Origin: Streptomyces misionensis
GTDB taxonomy: Bacteria; Actinomycetota; Actinomycetes; Streptomycetales; Streptomycetaceae
NCBI RefSeq assembly: GCF_007896895.1
Contig: NZ_VOGW01000001.1
Coordinates: 48,549-99,572 of the forward strand
Length of the DNA stretch: 51,024 bases
Reading direction: 5' to 3'
Position 1 is the stretch's first letter. Every line of letters begins with the position of its first letter. The translations under genes and the position numbers were made by a program. A model generated the notes under the pieces. That model made no database searches and was not told the origin of the DNA. It worked only from the letters and a program-made list of their open reading frames with translations. Below, one piece after another: positions 18,457 to 26,293 of the stretch.

Positions 18457-19508
18457 GCGGCACGGAGGCGCCCGTGCTGCTGCGCACCACCGGCCGGGCC
18501 GGCCACATCGTCCTCAACCGGCCCCGGGCGCTCAACGCCCTCGACCACGCGATGGTGCGGCGCATCGACGCGGCGCTCGCCGCCTGGCAGCACGACCCCG
18601 CCGTCGAGACGGTCGTCCTCTTCGGCGCCGGGGAGCGCGGGCTGTGCGCGGGCGGTGACATCCGCGCCATCCACGACGACGCCCGGTACGGCGACGGCAG
18701 CGCCTCGGCCGCCTTCTGGCGGGACGAGTACCACCTCAACGCCCGCATCGCCCGCTACCCCAAGCCGTACGTCGCCCTGATGGACGGCATCGTGATGGGC
18801 GGCGGTGTGGGCCTCTCCGCGCACGGCGGCGTCCGGATCGTCACCGAGCGCTCGCGGATCGCCATGCCGGAGACCGGCATCGGTTTCGTGCCGGACGTCG
18901 GCGGCACCCACCTGCTCGCGCGGGCCCCCGGCGAACTGGGCACCCATCTCGCACTGACGGGCAGCCAGATCGGTGCTGCCGACGCCGTGTTGTGCGGCCT
19001 CGCCGATCATCACGTGCCCTCAGCCGCGCTCGCCGCTCTGGTGGACGACCTGGCGGTCATGCCCGTGCCCGACGCCCTCGCACGGCACGAACGGCCCGCC
19101 TTGCCCGGGGAGTTGGCCGAGCAGCGGGAGTGGATCGACGCCTGCTACGCGGCCGGTACCGTCGAGGAGATCATCGCGCGGCTGCTCGACCACGGCAGCC
19201 CCGAGGCGAAGGAGGCGGCGCAGACCCTGTTCACCCGCTCGCCCCTCGCCCTCAAGGTCACCCTGGCCGCCGTGCGCCGCGCCCGGCGGCTCGGGACCCT
19301 GGAAGCCGTCCTCGACCAGGAGTTCCGCGTCTCCTGCGCCGCCCTGAGCAGCCACGACCTGGTGGAGGGCGTGCGCGCGCGGATCGTCGACAAGGACCGC
19401 GACCCCCGCTGGTCACCGGCGACCCTGGCCGAGGTCGCCGACGCCGACGTGGAGCGCTTCTTCGCCCCGCTCGGCGACCGTGAACTCGGCCTGGGCGCAG
19501 CCGGATAG
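18453..19508 (+). CDS. Enoyl-CoA hydratase/isomerase, 3-hydroxyisobutyryl-CoA hydrolase-like
   Basis: A 351-residue crotonase of the long ECH_2 type; length and motifs suggest hydrolysis of 3-hydroxyisobutyryl-CoA in valine breakdown. Seen: oxyanion-hole segment GLCAGGDIRAIHDD (about residues 65-78), MDGIVMGGGVGLSAHG (about 110-125) and PETGIGFVPDVGGTHLLAR (about 139-157), including the Glu and Asp used by the hydrolases. ATG at 18453 overlaps the stop of a 14-residue ORF. If the assignment is right it would contribute to valine catabolism toward methylmalonyl semialdehyde or propionyl-CoA. Confidence 0.82.
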   Translation: MSGTEAPVLLRTTGRAGHIVLNRPRALNALDHAMVRRIDAALAAWQHDPAVETVVLFGAGERGLCAGGDIRAIHDDARYGDGSASAAFWRDEYHLNARIARYPKPYVALMDGIVMGGGVGLSAHGGVRIVTERSRIAMPETGIGFVPDVGGTHLLARAPGELGTHLALTGSQIGAADAVLCGLADHHVPSAALAALVDDLAVMPVPDALARHERPALPGELAEQREWIDACYAAGTVEEIIARLLDHGSPEAKEAAQTLFTRSPLALKVTLAAVRRARRLGTLEAVLDQEFRVSCAALSSHDLVEGVRARIVDKDRDPRWSPATLAEVADADVERFFAPLGDRELGLGAAG

Positions 19509-19555
19509 GGGGCCTGCGCACCGGAGAGGAAGATCACGTCCGGCGGGGGCGGTCT

Positions 19556-19583
19556 TGGCCCCGGACCGGTAACGCGATACGGT
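19556..19583 (+). promoter_or_regulatory. Candidate promoter of the cbtBA riboswitch transcript
   Basis: TTGGCC (19556-19561) and TACGGT (19578-19583) are separated by 16 bp, a usual spacing for the housekeeping sigma factor. Transcription would begin near 19590, just before the first stem of the cobalamin riboswitch. Confidence 0.5.
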
Positions 19584-19589
19584 CTGTCC

Positions 19590-19692
19590 GAAATCGACGA
19601 CGGCAGAACGGAAGCCGGTGGGATCCCGGCACGGTCGCGCCACTGTATGCGAGCCCCAGGGCCCGTGAGTCAGACCCGTAGCCGTCGTCCAA
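19590..19692 (+). ncRNA. Cobalamin (B12) riboswitch
   Basis: The conserved core is readable: GAAGCCGGTGGGATCCCGGC, ACGGTCGCG, the B12 box GCCACTG (19639-19645) and GAGTCAGACCC. The closing stem is perfect: GACGACGGC (19596-19604) pairs with GCCGTCGTC (19681-19689). It lies 44 bp upstream of the cbtB start, in the leader of a cobalt transport operon. High adenosylcobalamin should reduce expression, at transcription or translation level; no obvious intrinsic terminator follows, which favours translational control. Confidence 0.93.
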
Positions 19693-19735
19693 CGCACCAC
19701 CGATATGGGACGCGAACTCCCGAGGAGGTCCTGCC

Positions 19736-19957
19736 ATGGCGCAGACCGTCGCCCAGCCGACAGCCACCACCCCCGCCCTGCCCGCCAAGCTTCCGCTGAA
19801 GGCGATAGCTCCCTGGGCGGTCTTCTTCGGCATCCTGATGCTGGTCCTGCTGTACTTCGTCGGCGCCGAACAGGGCGCCACCTCCGTGTTCAACGGCACG
19901 GACGTCCACGAGTGGGTGCACGACGCACGCCACCTGCTCGGTTTCCCCTGCCACTGA
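19736..19957 (+). CDS. cbtB: Cobalt transporter subunit CbtB
   Basis: A 73-residue protein with one membrane helix (PWAVFFGILMLVLLYFVGA, about residues 27-45) and a histidine-rich C-terminus (HEWVHDARHLLGFPCH) that is the metal-binding signature of CbtB. Works with CbtA in cobalt uptake for cobalamin synthesis. Strong ribosome binding site GAGGAGG 7 nt before the ATG. It is the first gene after the B12 riboswitch and lies 21 bp before cbtA. Confidence 0.93.
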   Translation: MAQTVAQPTATTPALPAKLPLKAIAPWAVFFGILMLVLLYFVGAEQGATSVFNGTDVHEWVHDARHLLGFPCH

Positions 19958-19978
19958 CGCCGGGGACACCACGACCAG

Positions 19979-20731
19979 ATGAACTCCACCACCGTACGGA
20001 GCCTTCTCGTACGGGGCATGCTCGCCGGCCTCGCCGCCGGCGTGCTCGCCCTGATCGTGGCGTACCTCCTCGGCGAACCGGACGTCGACAAGGCGATCGG
20101 CTTCGAGGAGGCGCACGCCCACGAGCACGAGATGGCGGCCGTCTCCCGTTCCCTGCAATCCACCGCCGGTCTCGCCACCGGCGTCCTGGTCTACGGGGTC
20201 GCCTTCGGCGGCATCGCCGCGCTCGCCTACTGCTTCGCCCTCGGCCGCGTGGGCCGCTTCGGTCCCCGCGCCACGGCCCTGCTGCTGTCGGGATGCGCGC
20301 TGCTCGCCGTGTACGTCGTCCCCTACCTGAAGTACCCCGCCAACCCGCCGTCGGTCGGCGAGGCCGACACCATCGGCAAGCGGACCGGCCTGTACTTCCT
20401 GATGATGCTGCTCAGCGTGTTGCTGGCGATCGCCGCCACCCTCCTGGGCAGACGCCTCGCGCCCGCCCTCGGCACCTGGTGGGCGACGGTCGCCGCGGTG
20501 GCCGCGTTCGTCGTCGTGATCGGCCTGGCCTACCAGTTCCTGCCGGCCGTCGACGAGGTGCCGAAGGGCTTCCCGGCCACCCTGCTGTGGCGGTTCCGGC
20601 TCTCCGCGCTGGCGATCCAGACCGTCCTGTGGGCCGGATTCGGGCTGCTCTTCGGGGAGTTGGCCGAGCGGCTGCTCAGTCCGGGGTCCACGAGGGCCGC
20701 GGACGCGGCAGCGGTCCCGGCGGCGCGCTGA
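19979..20731 (+). CDS. cbtA: Cobalt transporter subunit CbtA
   Basis: A 250-residue membrane protein with about six hydrophobic helices. The N-terminal helix (LLVRGMLAGLAAGVLALIVAY) is followed by a conserved extramembrane His-rich segment (FEEAHAHEHEM, about residues 42-52) that fits cobalt coordination in the CbtA family, and by PYLKYPANPPSVG. Co-transcribed with cbtB under the B12 riboswitch. Its stop codon lies in the first copy of a tandem duplication (20722-20794). Confidence 0.92.
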   Translation: MNSTTVRSLLVRGMLAGLAAGVLALIVAYLLGEPDVDKAIGFEEAHAHEHEMAAVSRSLQSTAGLATGVLVYGVAFGGIAALAYCFALGRVGRFGPRATALLLSGCALLAVYVVPYLKYPANPPSVGEADTIGKRTGLYFLMMLLSVLLAIAATLLGRRLAPALGTWWATVAAVAAFVVVIGLAYQFLPAVDEVPKGFPATLLWRFRLSALAIQTVLWAGFGLLFGELAERLLSPGSTRAADAAAVPAAR

Positions 20732-20794
20732 CCCGGACCCCGGGTCGGTCGCCGTCCGGCGCGCTGGCCCGGACCGCCCGGTCAGTCGCCGTCC
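20722..20794. repeat. Imperfect tandem duplication at convergent gene ends
   Basis: Unit 1 (20722-20757, 36 bp) and unit 2 (20758-20794, 37 bp) both begin GGCGCGCTG and end GTCGCCGTCC; they differ by three substitutions and one inserted base, and the first 7 bases recur again at 20795. Unit 1 holds the cbtA stop and unit 2 the stop of the opposing phosphatase-like gene. Confidence 0.75.
20728..20748. terminator. Candidate bidirectional terminator hairpin
   Basis: GACCCGG (20730-20736), loop ACC, CCGGGTC (20740-20746) forms a perfect 7-bp stem, extendable by a wobble and one more pair. It overlaps the cbtA stop and lies between two converging genes; there is no U-tract, as is normal in Streptomyces. 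Confidence 0.5.
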
Positions 20795-21363
20795 GGCGCG
20801 CCGAGCGGTCGTCCCAGGCGCAGGTTCCAGCGGCCTGACCTGCCGCTGAGTTCGGTCGCGGTCAGCGGCGGCACGTCGAGGCGCCAGAAGGCCGTGTCCG
20901 GCAGGCCCAGCGCCTCGACGACCGCCGCCCGCACCACCTCGGGCTCCACCACGGCGAGGGTGCGGCCGTCCATCCGCCCCAGGTCGGCCAGTTGGCGCGC
21001 GACCCGTGCGCACAGCTCCCGCACCGATTCGCCCCCGTGCGGCGCGCAGCCGGGATCGGTGAGCCAGCGGCCCACCGAGTCCGGCTCGGCCGCCCCGACC
21101 TCGGCCAGCGTGCGGCCCGTCCAGCGCCCCGCGTCCAGACCCGCGAGCCCCGGCACCGGCGTCGGGTCGAACCCGAGGGCCGCGGCCGTCTGACGGCAGC
21201 GCACGCCGGGGGAGACGAGCACCCGGGCCACGGCGGGCAGCGACCCGGCCGCGGCCCGGGCCCGCGCCGCGCCGCCCGCGTCGAGCGGTCCGCCGTCGTC
21301 GAACCGGGCCTGCCGCAGCGACTCTCCGGAGGCGGGGGAGACGAGCAGGACTCGGCTGGTCAC
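20782..21363 (-). CDS. Histidine-phosphatase superfamily protein lacking both catalytic histidines
   Basis: 193 residues from a GTG at 21363 that has AGGAG 7 nt upstream. The fold of the phosphoglycerate mutase superfamily is recognisable from VRCRQTAAALGF, the core GLDAGRWTGRTLAEV and HGGESVRELCARV. However, the N-terminal RHG motif that should follow LLV is SPAS, so the phosphorylated His is missing, and the second catalytic His expected after LAVV is replaced in VVEPEVVRAA. It is therefore probably not a phosphatase. Position next to cbtBA suggests a cobalamin-related or metal-related role; relatives beside cbtAB in other actinomycetes are recalled but not checked. The GNAT gene ends 5 bp upstream. 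Confidence 0.8.
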   Translation of the reverse strand: MTSRVLLVSPASGESLRQARFDDGGPLDAGGAARARAAAGSLPAVARVLVSPGVRCRQTAAALGFDPTPVPGLAGLDAGRWTGRTLAEVGAAEPDSVGRWLTDPGCAPHGGESVRELCARVARQLADLGRMDGRTLAVVEPEVVRAAVVEALGLPDTAFWRLDVPPLTATELSGRSGRWNLRLGRPLGAPDGD

Positions 21364-21367
21364 GCGG

Positions 21368-21958
21368 TCACTCCTGGGGCGGCGGTGAGGGGGTCGATCG
21401 GTTCGCGCCGCGAACACCACACCCGTCCGGGGCGTCCCGTCCGGGCGGTGCCGCGAGGTCCCGTGCCGGATCGACGACCCAGTGGTTGGTGGTGAGGACG
21501 CGGCCGGCGAAGGGGGTGCGGGTCCGGCCGAGGAGGCGGAAGCCGACGGAGCGGCAGATGCCGTTCGACGCCGCGTTGCCGGTCGCCGGGAAAGCGTGCA
21601 CCAGGCCCCAGCGGTCCTGGTCGCGGGCCTGTTCCAGCAGGGCGCGGACGGCGCGTCGGCCCAGCCCCCGGCCCTGGAACTCGGGCAGCACCATCCACCC
21701 GATCTCGGACACCGGTTCGCCCCCGGCGTCATGGGACCACAGGGTCACCGTCCCCGCCACCACGTCGGGCCGGGCGGGGTCGGGCACGATCATCCTCAGC
21801 CACGCGCGGTCCGCCGCGGCCTCCTCGGCGTCCCGGCGCACCTTGTCCGCCATCCCCGCCCGCGGCAGCGGCCCGCCGAGGTCGGCCATCATGACGGGAT
21901 CGCACCGCATGCGGACGTAGGCGTCGACGTCGTCCGGCGAGACGTTCCGCAGCCACAT
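21368..21958 (-). CDS. GNAT family N-acetyltransferase
   Basis: 196 residues. The acetyl-CoA-binding motif A is clear: IGWMVLPEFQGRGLGRRAVRALL, with the Q/RxxGxG/A pattern (QGRGLG), followed by HAFPATGNAASNGICRSVGF, the motif B region typical of RimJ/RimL-like acetyltransferases. The C-terminal 25 residues are low complexity. ATG at 21958. It lies just upstream of the phosphatase-like gene on the same strand and 14 bp downstream of the MOSC gene, probably one operon. Substrate unknown. Confidence 0.87.
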   Translation of the reverse strand: MWLRNVSPDDVDAYVRMRCDPVMMADLGGPLPRAGMADKVRRDAEEAAADRAWLRMIVPDPARPDVVAGTVTLWSHDAGGEPVSEIGWMVLPEFQGRGLGRRAVRALLEQARDQDRWGLVHAFPATGNAASNGICRSVGFRLLGRTRTPFAGRVLTTNHWVVDPARDLAAPPGRDAPDGCGVRGANRSTPSPPPQE

Positions 21959-21972
21959 GGTGCCCTCCCGGC

Positions 21973-22515
21973 TCAGACGCGGTCCAGCGGGCGGTGCGGG
22001 CCGTCGGGGAGTTCCACCTTCACCGGGTCGCCGGGACGGACCACGCCGCCCGCCCTGACGACGCTCATGACCCCCGCCTTGCGGACGATGTTGCCGAGGT
22101 CGTCGCGGCCGACCACCTGCTTGAGCAGGCCGTCCTGGAAGTGGTCGATCTGGAGGCAGGGGTTGCGCAGGCCGGTCACCTCGACCACCGCCTCGGCGCC
22201 GAGCCGCAGCAGGGTGCCGACCGGCAGGCCGAGCAGGTCGATGCCGCGGGTGGTGACGTTCTCGCCGAGTTCGCCCGGGGCGACCTCGAAGCCCGCCGCG
22301 CGCACCTCGTCGAAGAGTTCCTCGTGGATGAGGTGCACCTGGCGCAGGTTCGGCTGCGTGGGGTCCTGCGCCACCCGCGAGCGGTGCTTGACCGTGACGC
22401 CCGCGTGCACGTCGCCCTCGACGCCCAGCCCGGTGAGCAGGGTGATGCTCGCGCGGTTCGGCTTGGAGAACGAGTACGTGCCGTTGCTGCTGACCGCCGT
22501 CACCGATCCGCTCAT
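21973..22515 (-). CDS. MOSC domain-containing protein
   Basis: A 180-residue stand-alone MOSC protein (YiiM/YuaD type). MOSC domains handle sulphur or N-hydroxylated substrates and bind molybdenum cofactor at a conserved Cys; here that Cys is in LRNPCLQIDHF (near residue 129). Other family features seen: LGVEGDVHAG near the N-terminus, RQVHLIHEELFDEV, and PGELGENVTTRGIDLLGLPVGT. ATG at 22515. First gene of a likely three-gene minus-strand operon with the GNAT and the phosphatase-like protein. Confidence 0.88.
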   Translation of the reverse strand: MSGSVTAVSSNGTYSFSKPNRASITLLTGLGVEGDVHAGVTVKHRSRVAQDPTQPNLRQVHLIHEELFDEVRAAGFEVAPGELGENVTTRGIDLLGLPVGTLLRLGAEAVVEVTGLRNPCLQIDHFQDGLLKQVVGRDDLGNIVRKAGVMSVVRAGGVVRPGDPVKVELPDGPHRPLDRV

Positions 22516-22702
22516 CTGCGGTCCTCCTCCTCGCCGGGGTTCTTCACGAGCCTAACGGATGCCGCGATCCGTGACGGCGCCGGTACCGGACATCGGCTCG
22601 CTCACGCGAACACCCCGGTGCGCGCGCGGAGTTCGCGCCCGGTGACGCCCGGCGGCGCGTCACACACCGGGTCGGCACCGGCCTTCGGCAGCGGCGCCCG
22701 CC

Positions 22703-22731
22703 CGGCCCCCCGAACCGGCGGCCGGGGGCCG
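22703..22731 (-). terminator. Candidate terminator of the FAAL-KAS III operon
   Basis: CGGCCCCC (22703-22710) and GGGGGCCG (22724-22731) form a perfect 8-bp GC stem around a 13-nt loop, starting 9 bp past the KAS III stop on the minus strand. No U-tract. Confidence 0.5.
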
Positions 22732-22740
22732 CGCGCCCGG

Positions 22741-23742
22741 TCAGGGCAGCGTCACCACCTGTGCCGCATGGGTGAGCCCCGCGCCGAAGCCGACCAGCAG
22801 GGCCGGGCCGCCGCCGGCGAGCGTGCCCCGGGCCAGCAGCTCCTCCATGGCCAGCGGGATGGACGCGGCCGAGGTGTTGCCCGAAGTGACCACGTCCCTG
22901 GCCACCACCGTGTGCGGGGCGAGCCCGAGGGACCTGGCGGCCGCGTCGACGATCCGCGCGTTGGCCTGGTGCGGGATGAACGCGGCCAGCTCGTGGACGT
23001 CCAGGCCCGCCCGGCGCAGCGCCTCGCGGGACACCTCCGGCATCACCCGCGTCGCCCAGCGGAACACCTCGGGGCCCGCCATGCGCAGCACGGCACCCGC
23101 CCGGGGCGTCTCGCCCACCGCGGGCCAGGCGCGGTCATGGGCGATCATGTGGTGCCGGGCGCCCTCGGAGCCCCACACCACCGGTCCGATGCCCGGGGTG
23201 TCGGACCGGCCGACCACGACCGCCCCCGCGCCGTCGCCGAACAGGAAGGCGGTGCCGCGGTCCCGCGGGTCCACGATGTCGCTCATCCGTTCCGAGCCGA
23301 CCACCACCACCGCGCGCGCGTCCCCGGAGCGGACCAGGGAGTCGGCGAGCCCCAGCGCGTAGCAGAACCCCGAGCAGGCGGCACCGATGTCCAGGCCCGC
23401 CGCCGCCCGGGCGCCCAGCTGGTGGGCGACGCGGGGCGCGGCGGCCGGGGACTGCTCCAGGAAGGACATGGTGGCCACCAGCACCATGCCGATCTCGTCC
23501 GGGTCGGTGCCGGCCTGCGCCATGGCCTTGCGCGCGGCCTCCACGGCCATCGTGATCACGGTCTCGTCCGGGCCCGCGAAGCGTCGGCTGACGATGCCGG
23601 AGCGCCGCCGGATCCACTCGTCGCTGGAGTCGATCCGGGCGCAGATCTCGTCGTTGGTCACCACCCGCGCCGGCCGGTACACGCCGATGCCGAGGATGCG
23701 GGAGCCGGGGTGCGGATCGGGAAGCCGGAGCCGGGTCATCAC
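22741..23742 (-). CDS. 3-oxoacyl-ACP synthase III (KAS III/FabH-like)
   Basis: A 333-residue thiolase-fold condensing enzyme. The Cys-His-Asn triad of KAS III is intact: Cys123 in GAACSGFCYAL, His258 in FIPHQANARI and Asn289 in TSGNTSAAS. Normally condenses an acyl-CoA with malonyl-ACP; variants in secondary metabolism transfer acyl groups. GTG at 23742 or ATG at 23739, both overlapping the stop of the fatty acyl-AMP ligase, so the two are translationally coupled. The pair lacks a neighbouring stand-alone ACP. Either it prepares an acyl group for a separate product or it is accessory to the divergent lct cluster. Confidence 0.9.
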   Translation of the reverse strand: MMTRLRLPDPHPGSRILGIGVYRPARVVTNDEICARIDSSDEWIRRRSGIVSRRFAGPDETVITMAVEAARKAMAQAGTDPDEIGMVLVATMSFLEQSPAAAPRVAHQLGARAAAGLDIGAACSGFCYALGLADSLVRSGDARAVVVVGSERMSDIVDPRDRGTAFLFGDGAGAVVVGRSDTPGIGPVVWGSEGARHHMIAHDRAWPAVGETPRAGAVLRMAGPEVFRWATRVMPEVSREALRRAGLDVHELAAFIPHQANARIVDAAARSLGLAPHTVVARDVVTSGNTSAASIPLAMEELLARGTLAGGGPALLVGFGAGLTHAAQVVTLP

Positions 23743-25523
23743 GCCTCCCGCCCACGGCCGGCGGCACTCGCCGGCGTCCGCCCGGCCGCCAGGGCGGCGA
23801 GGTCACCGCTGAGGTAACGCGCCCGGCACGCCCGCCGCTGCACCTTGCCGCTCGACGTCCGGGACAAAGCGCCGCGCCGGACGAGGAGCACCTCGTCGGC
23901 CGTCAGCCGGTGGTCCTCGCGGACCGCGGCGCCGATCCGCTCCCGCAGGGCGTCCGCCCCCGGCGAGCGCAGCACCCGCCCGTCCGCCTCCAGGACGACG
24001 ACGAGCCGTTCCCGCGCGCCGTCGTCCACGGAGAACGCGGCGGCGCAGTTGGGGTGCAGCCCGGGCACGGCCCGTTCGGCCGACAGCTCGATGTCCTGCG
24101 GGTAGTGGTTGCGGCCCTTGCGGATGATGACGTCCTTGAGCCGCCCGGTGACGTACAGGTCGCCGGCGTACAGGAAACCGAGGTCGCCGGTGCGCAGATG
24201 GGGCCGGGCGTCCCCGCCCTCGACGCGGGCCCGGAAGGTGGCCTCGCTCTCCTCTGGCCGGCCGCGGTAACCAGCCGCCACACAGGGGCCGTCGACCCAG
24301 ATCTCGCCGACCTCGCCCGGCGGGCGCGGCAGCCGGGAGTCCGGGTCCACGATCCGCACCCGGGTGGTGCCGACCGCGCTCCCGCTGCTGACCAGCGCGA
24401 GCGCGTCCCCGGCGGTGCGGGCGACGGGCCGTACGGCGCCCTCGCGCAGCGCCTCGGCGTCCACCCACAGCACGGTGGGCTCCCGGTCCTGGCGGTCGCC
24501 CGTCGCCTTCAGGGTGTTCTCCGCCAGTCCGTAGCCCGGGCACATGGCGGCGGGCCGGAAGCCGTGCGGCGCGAACGCGGCGGTGAAGGCCTCGATCGTC
24601 CGCCGGCGCACCGGTTCGGCGCCGTTGGCGGCCACCCGCCAGCGGGAGAGGTCGCCGACGCCGCTCGTCGCGCCCTCGGCGGCGGCGCGGGCGCACAGTT
24701 CGTAGGCGAAGCTCGGCGCCGCGGCGTGGGTGCCGCCGAACCGGGCGATGGCCTCCAGCCAGCGGGCCGGGCGGCGGATGAAGGACTCGGGCGCCATCAG
24801 GTAGGAGGGGATGCCCGACCACAGCGGCAGCACGACGCCGAAGAGCATGCCCATGTCGTGGAAGAGCGGCAGCCAGTTCACCACCGTGCCGTCGGGCTCG
24901 CAGGGCCACAGCTCGTCCGTCTCGACCACGTTCGCCAGGAAGTTGGCGTGGCTGACCATGACGCCCTTGGGGTCGCCGGTGGAGCCCGAGGTGTACTGGA
25001 GCAGCGCGATGTCCTCGGGGCCGGGCGGCTCGGGCAGGACGCCCGTCTTCGGGTCCCGGTCCGGAACGTCGGTGGCCAGCAGGGTCAGCCCGGCCAGTTC
25101 GGGCAGGTCGCCGAAGCGCTCGTACAGCTCCGCGCGGACCTCGGCGGTGGTCAGCACGGTGGTGGTACCGGCGTCGTCGGCGATGCGCCGCAGCCGCCGG
25201 ACGTCCTCGCGGCGCCGGGGGACCTGCACGGGGGCGCCGGCCACCCGGCCGTCCATGCAGCCCAGCAGGGTGCGGACGAACTCCAACCCGGACGGGTAGG
25301 TCAGGACGGCCCGGCCCCCGGACAGCCCGGCCGCGGCGAAGCGGGCGGCCCGGGCGCGGGCGGCCTCGTGCAGGGCGCGGTAGGTGAGCGCGGACCCGGG
25401 CTCCTCGCCGTCGCGCAGGAAGACGTAGGCGGTCTCGTCGGGCTGCTTGGCGCTGCGCAGCCGCAGGGCGTCGGGGAGGGTGCGCACCTCGTCCGCGTGC
25501 GGATCGAGTCCGGTGGTGTTCAC
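23739..25523 (-). CDS. Fatty acyl-AMP ligase (FAAL)
   Basis: 594 residues of the adenylate-forming superfamily. The P-loop YTSGSTGDPKG (about residues 177-187), WLPLFHDMGM, PGYGLAENTLKATG, GEIWVDGPCVAAGYRG and LRTGDLGFL are arranged as in FadD32-like FAALs, which make acyl-adenylates and load them on carrier proteins rather than CoA. The C-terminal Lys is in SRTSSGKVQRR. GTG start at 25523 with AAGGAG 9 nt upstream. Overlaps the KAS III gene. No dedicated ACP lies beside it; the nearest carrier proteins are those of LctA and LctB, divergent from it. Confidence 0.92.
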   Translation of the reverse strand: MNTTGLDPHADEVRTLPDALRLRSAKQPDETAYVFLRDGEEPGSALTYRALHEAARARAARFAAAGLSGGRAVLTYPSGLEFVRTLLGCMDGRVAGAPVQVPRRREDVRRLRRIADDAGTTTVLTTAEVRAELYERFGDLPELAGLTLLATDVPDRDPKTGVLPEPPGPEDIALLQYTSGSTGDPKGVMVSHANFLANVVETDELWPCEPDGTVVNWLPLFHDMGMLFGVVLPLWSGIPSYLMAPESFIRRPARWLEAIARFGGTHAAAPSFAYELCARAAAEGATSGVGDLSRWRVAANGAEPVRRRTIEAFTAAFAPHGFRPAAMCPGYGLAENTLKATGDRQDREPTVLWVDAEALREGAVRPVARTAGDALALVSSGSAVGTTRVRIVDPDSRLPRPPGEVGEIWVDGPCVAAGYRGRPEESEATFRARVEGGDARPHLRTGDLGFLYAGDLYVTGRLKDVIIRKGRNHYPQDIELSAERAVPGLHPNCAAAFSVDDGARERLVVVLEADGRVLRSPGADALRERIGAAVREDHRLTADEVLLVRRGALSRTSSGKVQRRACRARYLSGDLAALAAGRTPASAAGRGREA

Positions 25524-25526
25524 GTG

Positions 25527-25766
25527 TCATATCTCCTTGTGCGGCCCGGAATTCACCCGGGGCGGGCACGTCGTCGCGGTGGGGGAGGCGGAATGCGCGG
25601 AGAAAGGGATGAGAACGGCGGCCGGCAGTTCCGGGATGCCCGGAACCGGGTGCGGGTGGCATTCCGCGTCGCGGTACGGCGCGGCGGCCCCGTCGGGACG
25701 CGGTGGGTGCCGCTGGTCCGGGTCCATGGTCACGAGCGGCCATGACGCACGCGTTCGACGGTCCAT
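25527..25766 (-). CDS. Possible small ORF upstream of FAAL, unknown function
   Basis: 79 codons from an ATG preceded by GAAAGGA about 7 nt upstream; its stop lies 3 bp before the FAAL start and contains the FAAL ribosome binding site, so it would be a leader ORF of that operon. The sequence is rich in Pro, Ala and His, has no predicted helix, signal or known domain, and may be fortuitous. Confidence 0.25.
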   Translation of the reverse strand: MDRRTRASWPLVTMDPDQRHPPRPDGAAAPYRDAECHPHPVPGIPELPAAVLIPFSAHSASPTATTCPPRVNSGPHKEI

Positions 25767-26267
25767 GACGTGTCCTTTCCGTGGAAAATTCCCCGGGACT
25801 TCCCTGGAGCGCGAGAAGCGGCGGGACCGCGGCGGTCGAAGTTGCCGTCATCACGACTGTATCCATGGCCATTTGGTGAAATTACTAGGGAGATAACGGA
25901 ATTGTCCGCCCATAGTGGGAAAGGTGGAGCGCCGGGGTCGTCGGTTTCGCGCCGACATCCAGAGAGGGTCGATATATCCGGTTGTATGAATTCCAGGAGG
26001 CGGGGAGATCTGGAAACGGCAGCCGCGCCCCTCGTCCGGCGACAAGAGCGAACCAGCCACTTGGGCATCAATTCTTGCCAGTGCGCCTGAGGCCCGACCC
26101 GTCACTCTTGTCTCGCCCATCACAGGGATGGCAGTCTGACGTTCGCCGATCGGGCGAGCACCTCGTAATCCGATCCGTCTGGGTATGGCGGATCTTTGCG
26201 CCCGTCGGCAGTGGCCGTGACAGGAGACGGACGACGTACTCGGCGGGTGGGCTGCCGGGCAGTGTTT

Positions 26268-26293
26268 CCGAATCAGTACGTCATGTGATTCGG
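26268..26293. promoter_or_regulatory. Perfect 8-bp dyad upstream of lctA
   Basis: CCGAATCA (26268-26275) and TGATTCGG (26286-26293) are perfect inverted copies separated by 10 bp (GTACGTCATG). The arms are two helical turns apart centre to centre (18 bp), suited to a dimeric repressor or activator. It lies about 310 bp before the lctA start. Confidence 0.5.

Noticed and set aside
25885..25900. CTAGGGA near 25887 as a PAS-LuxR (PimM-type) binding site
   Set aside because: Only the left half of the palindromic consensus is present; the right half does not match.
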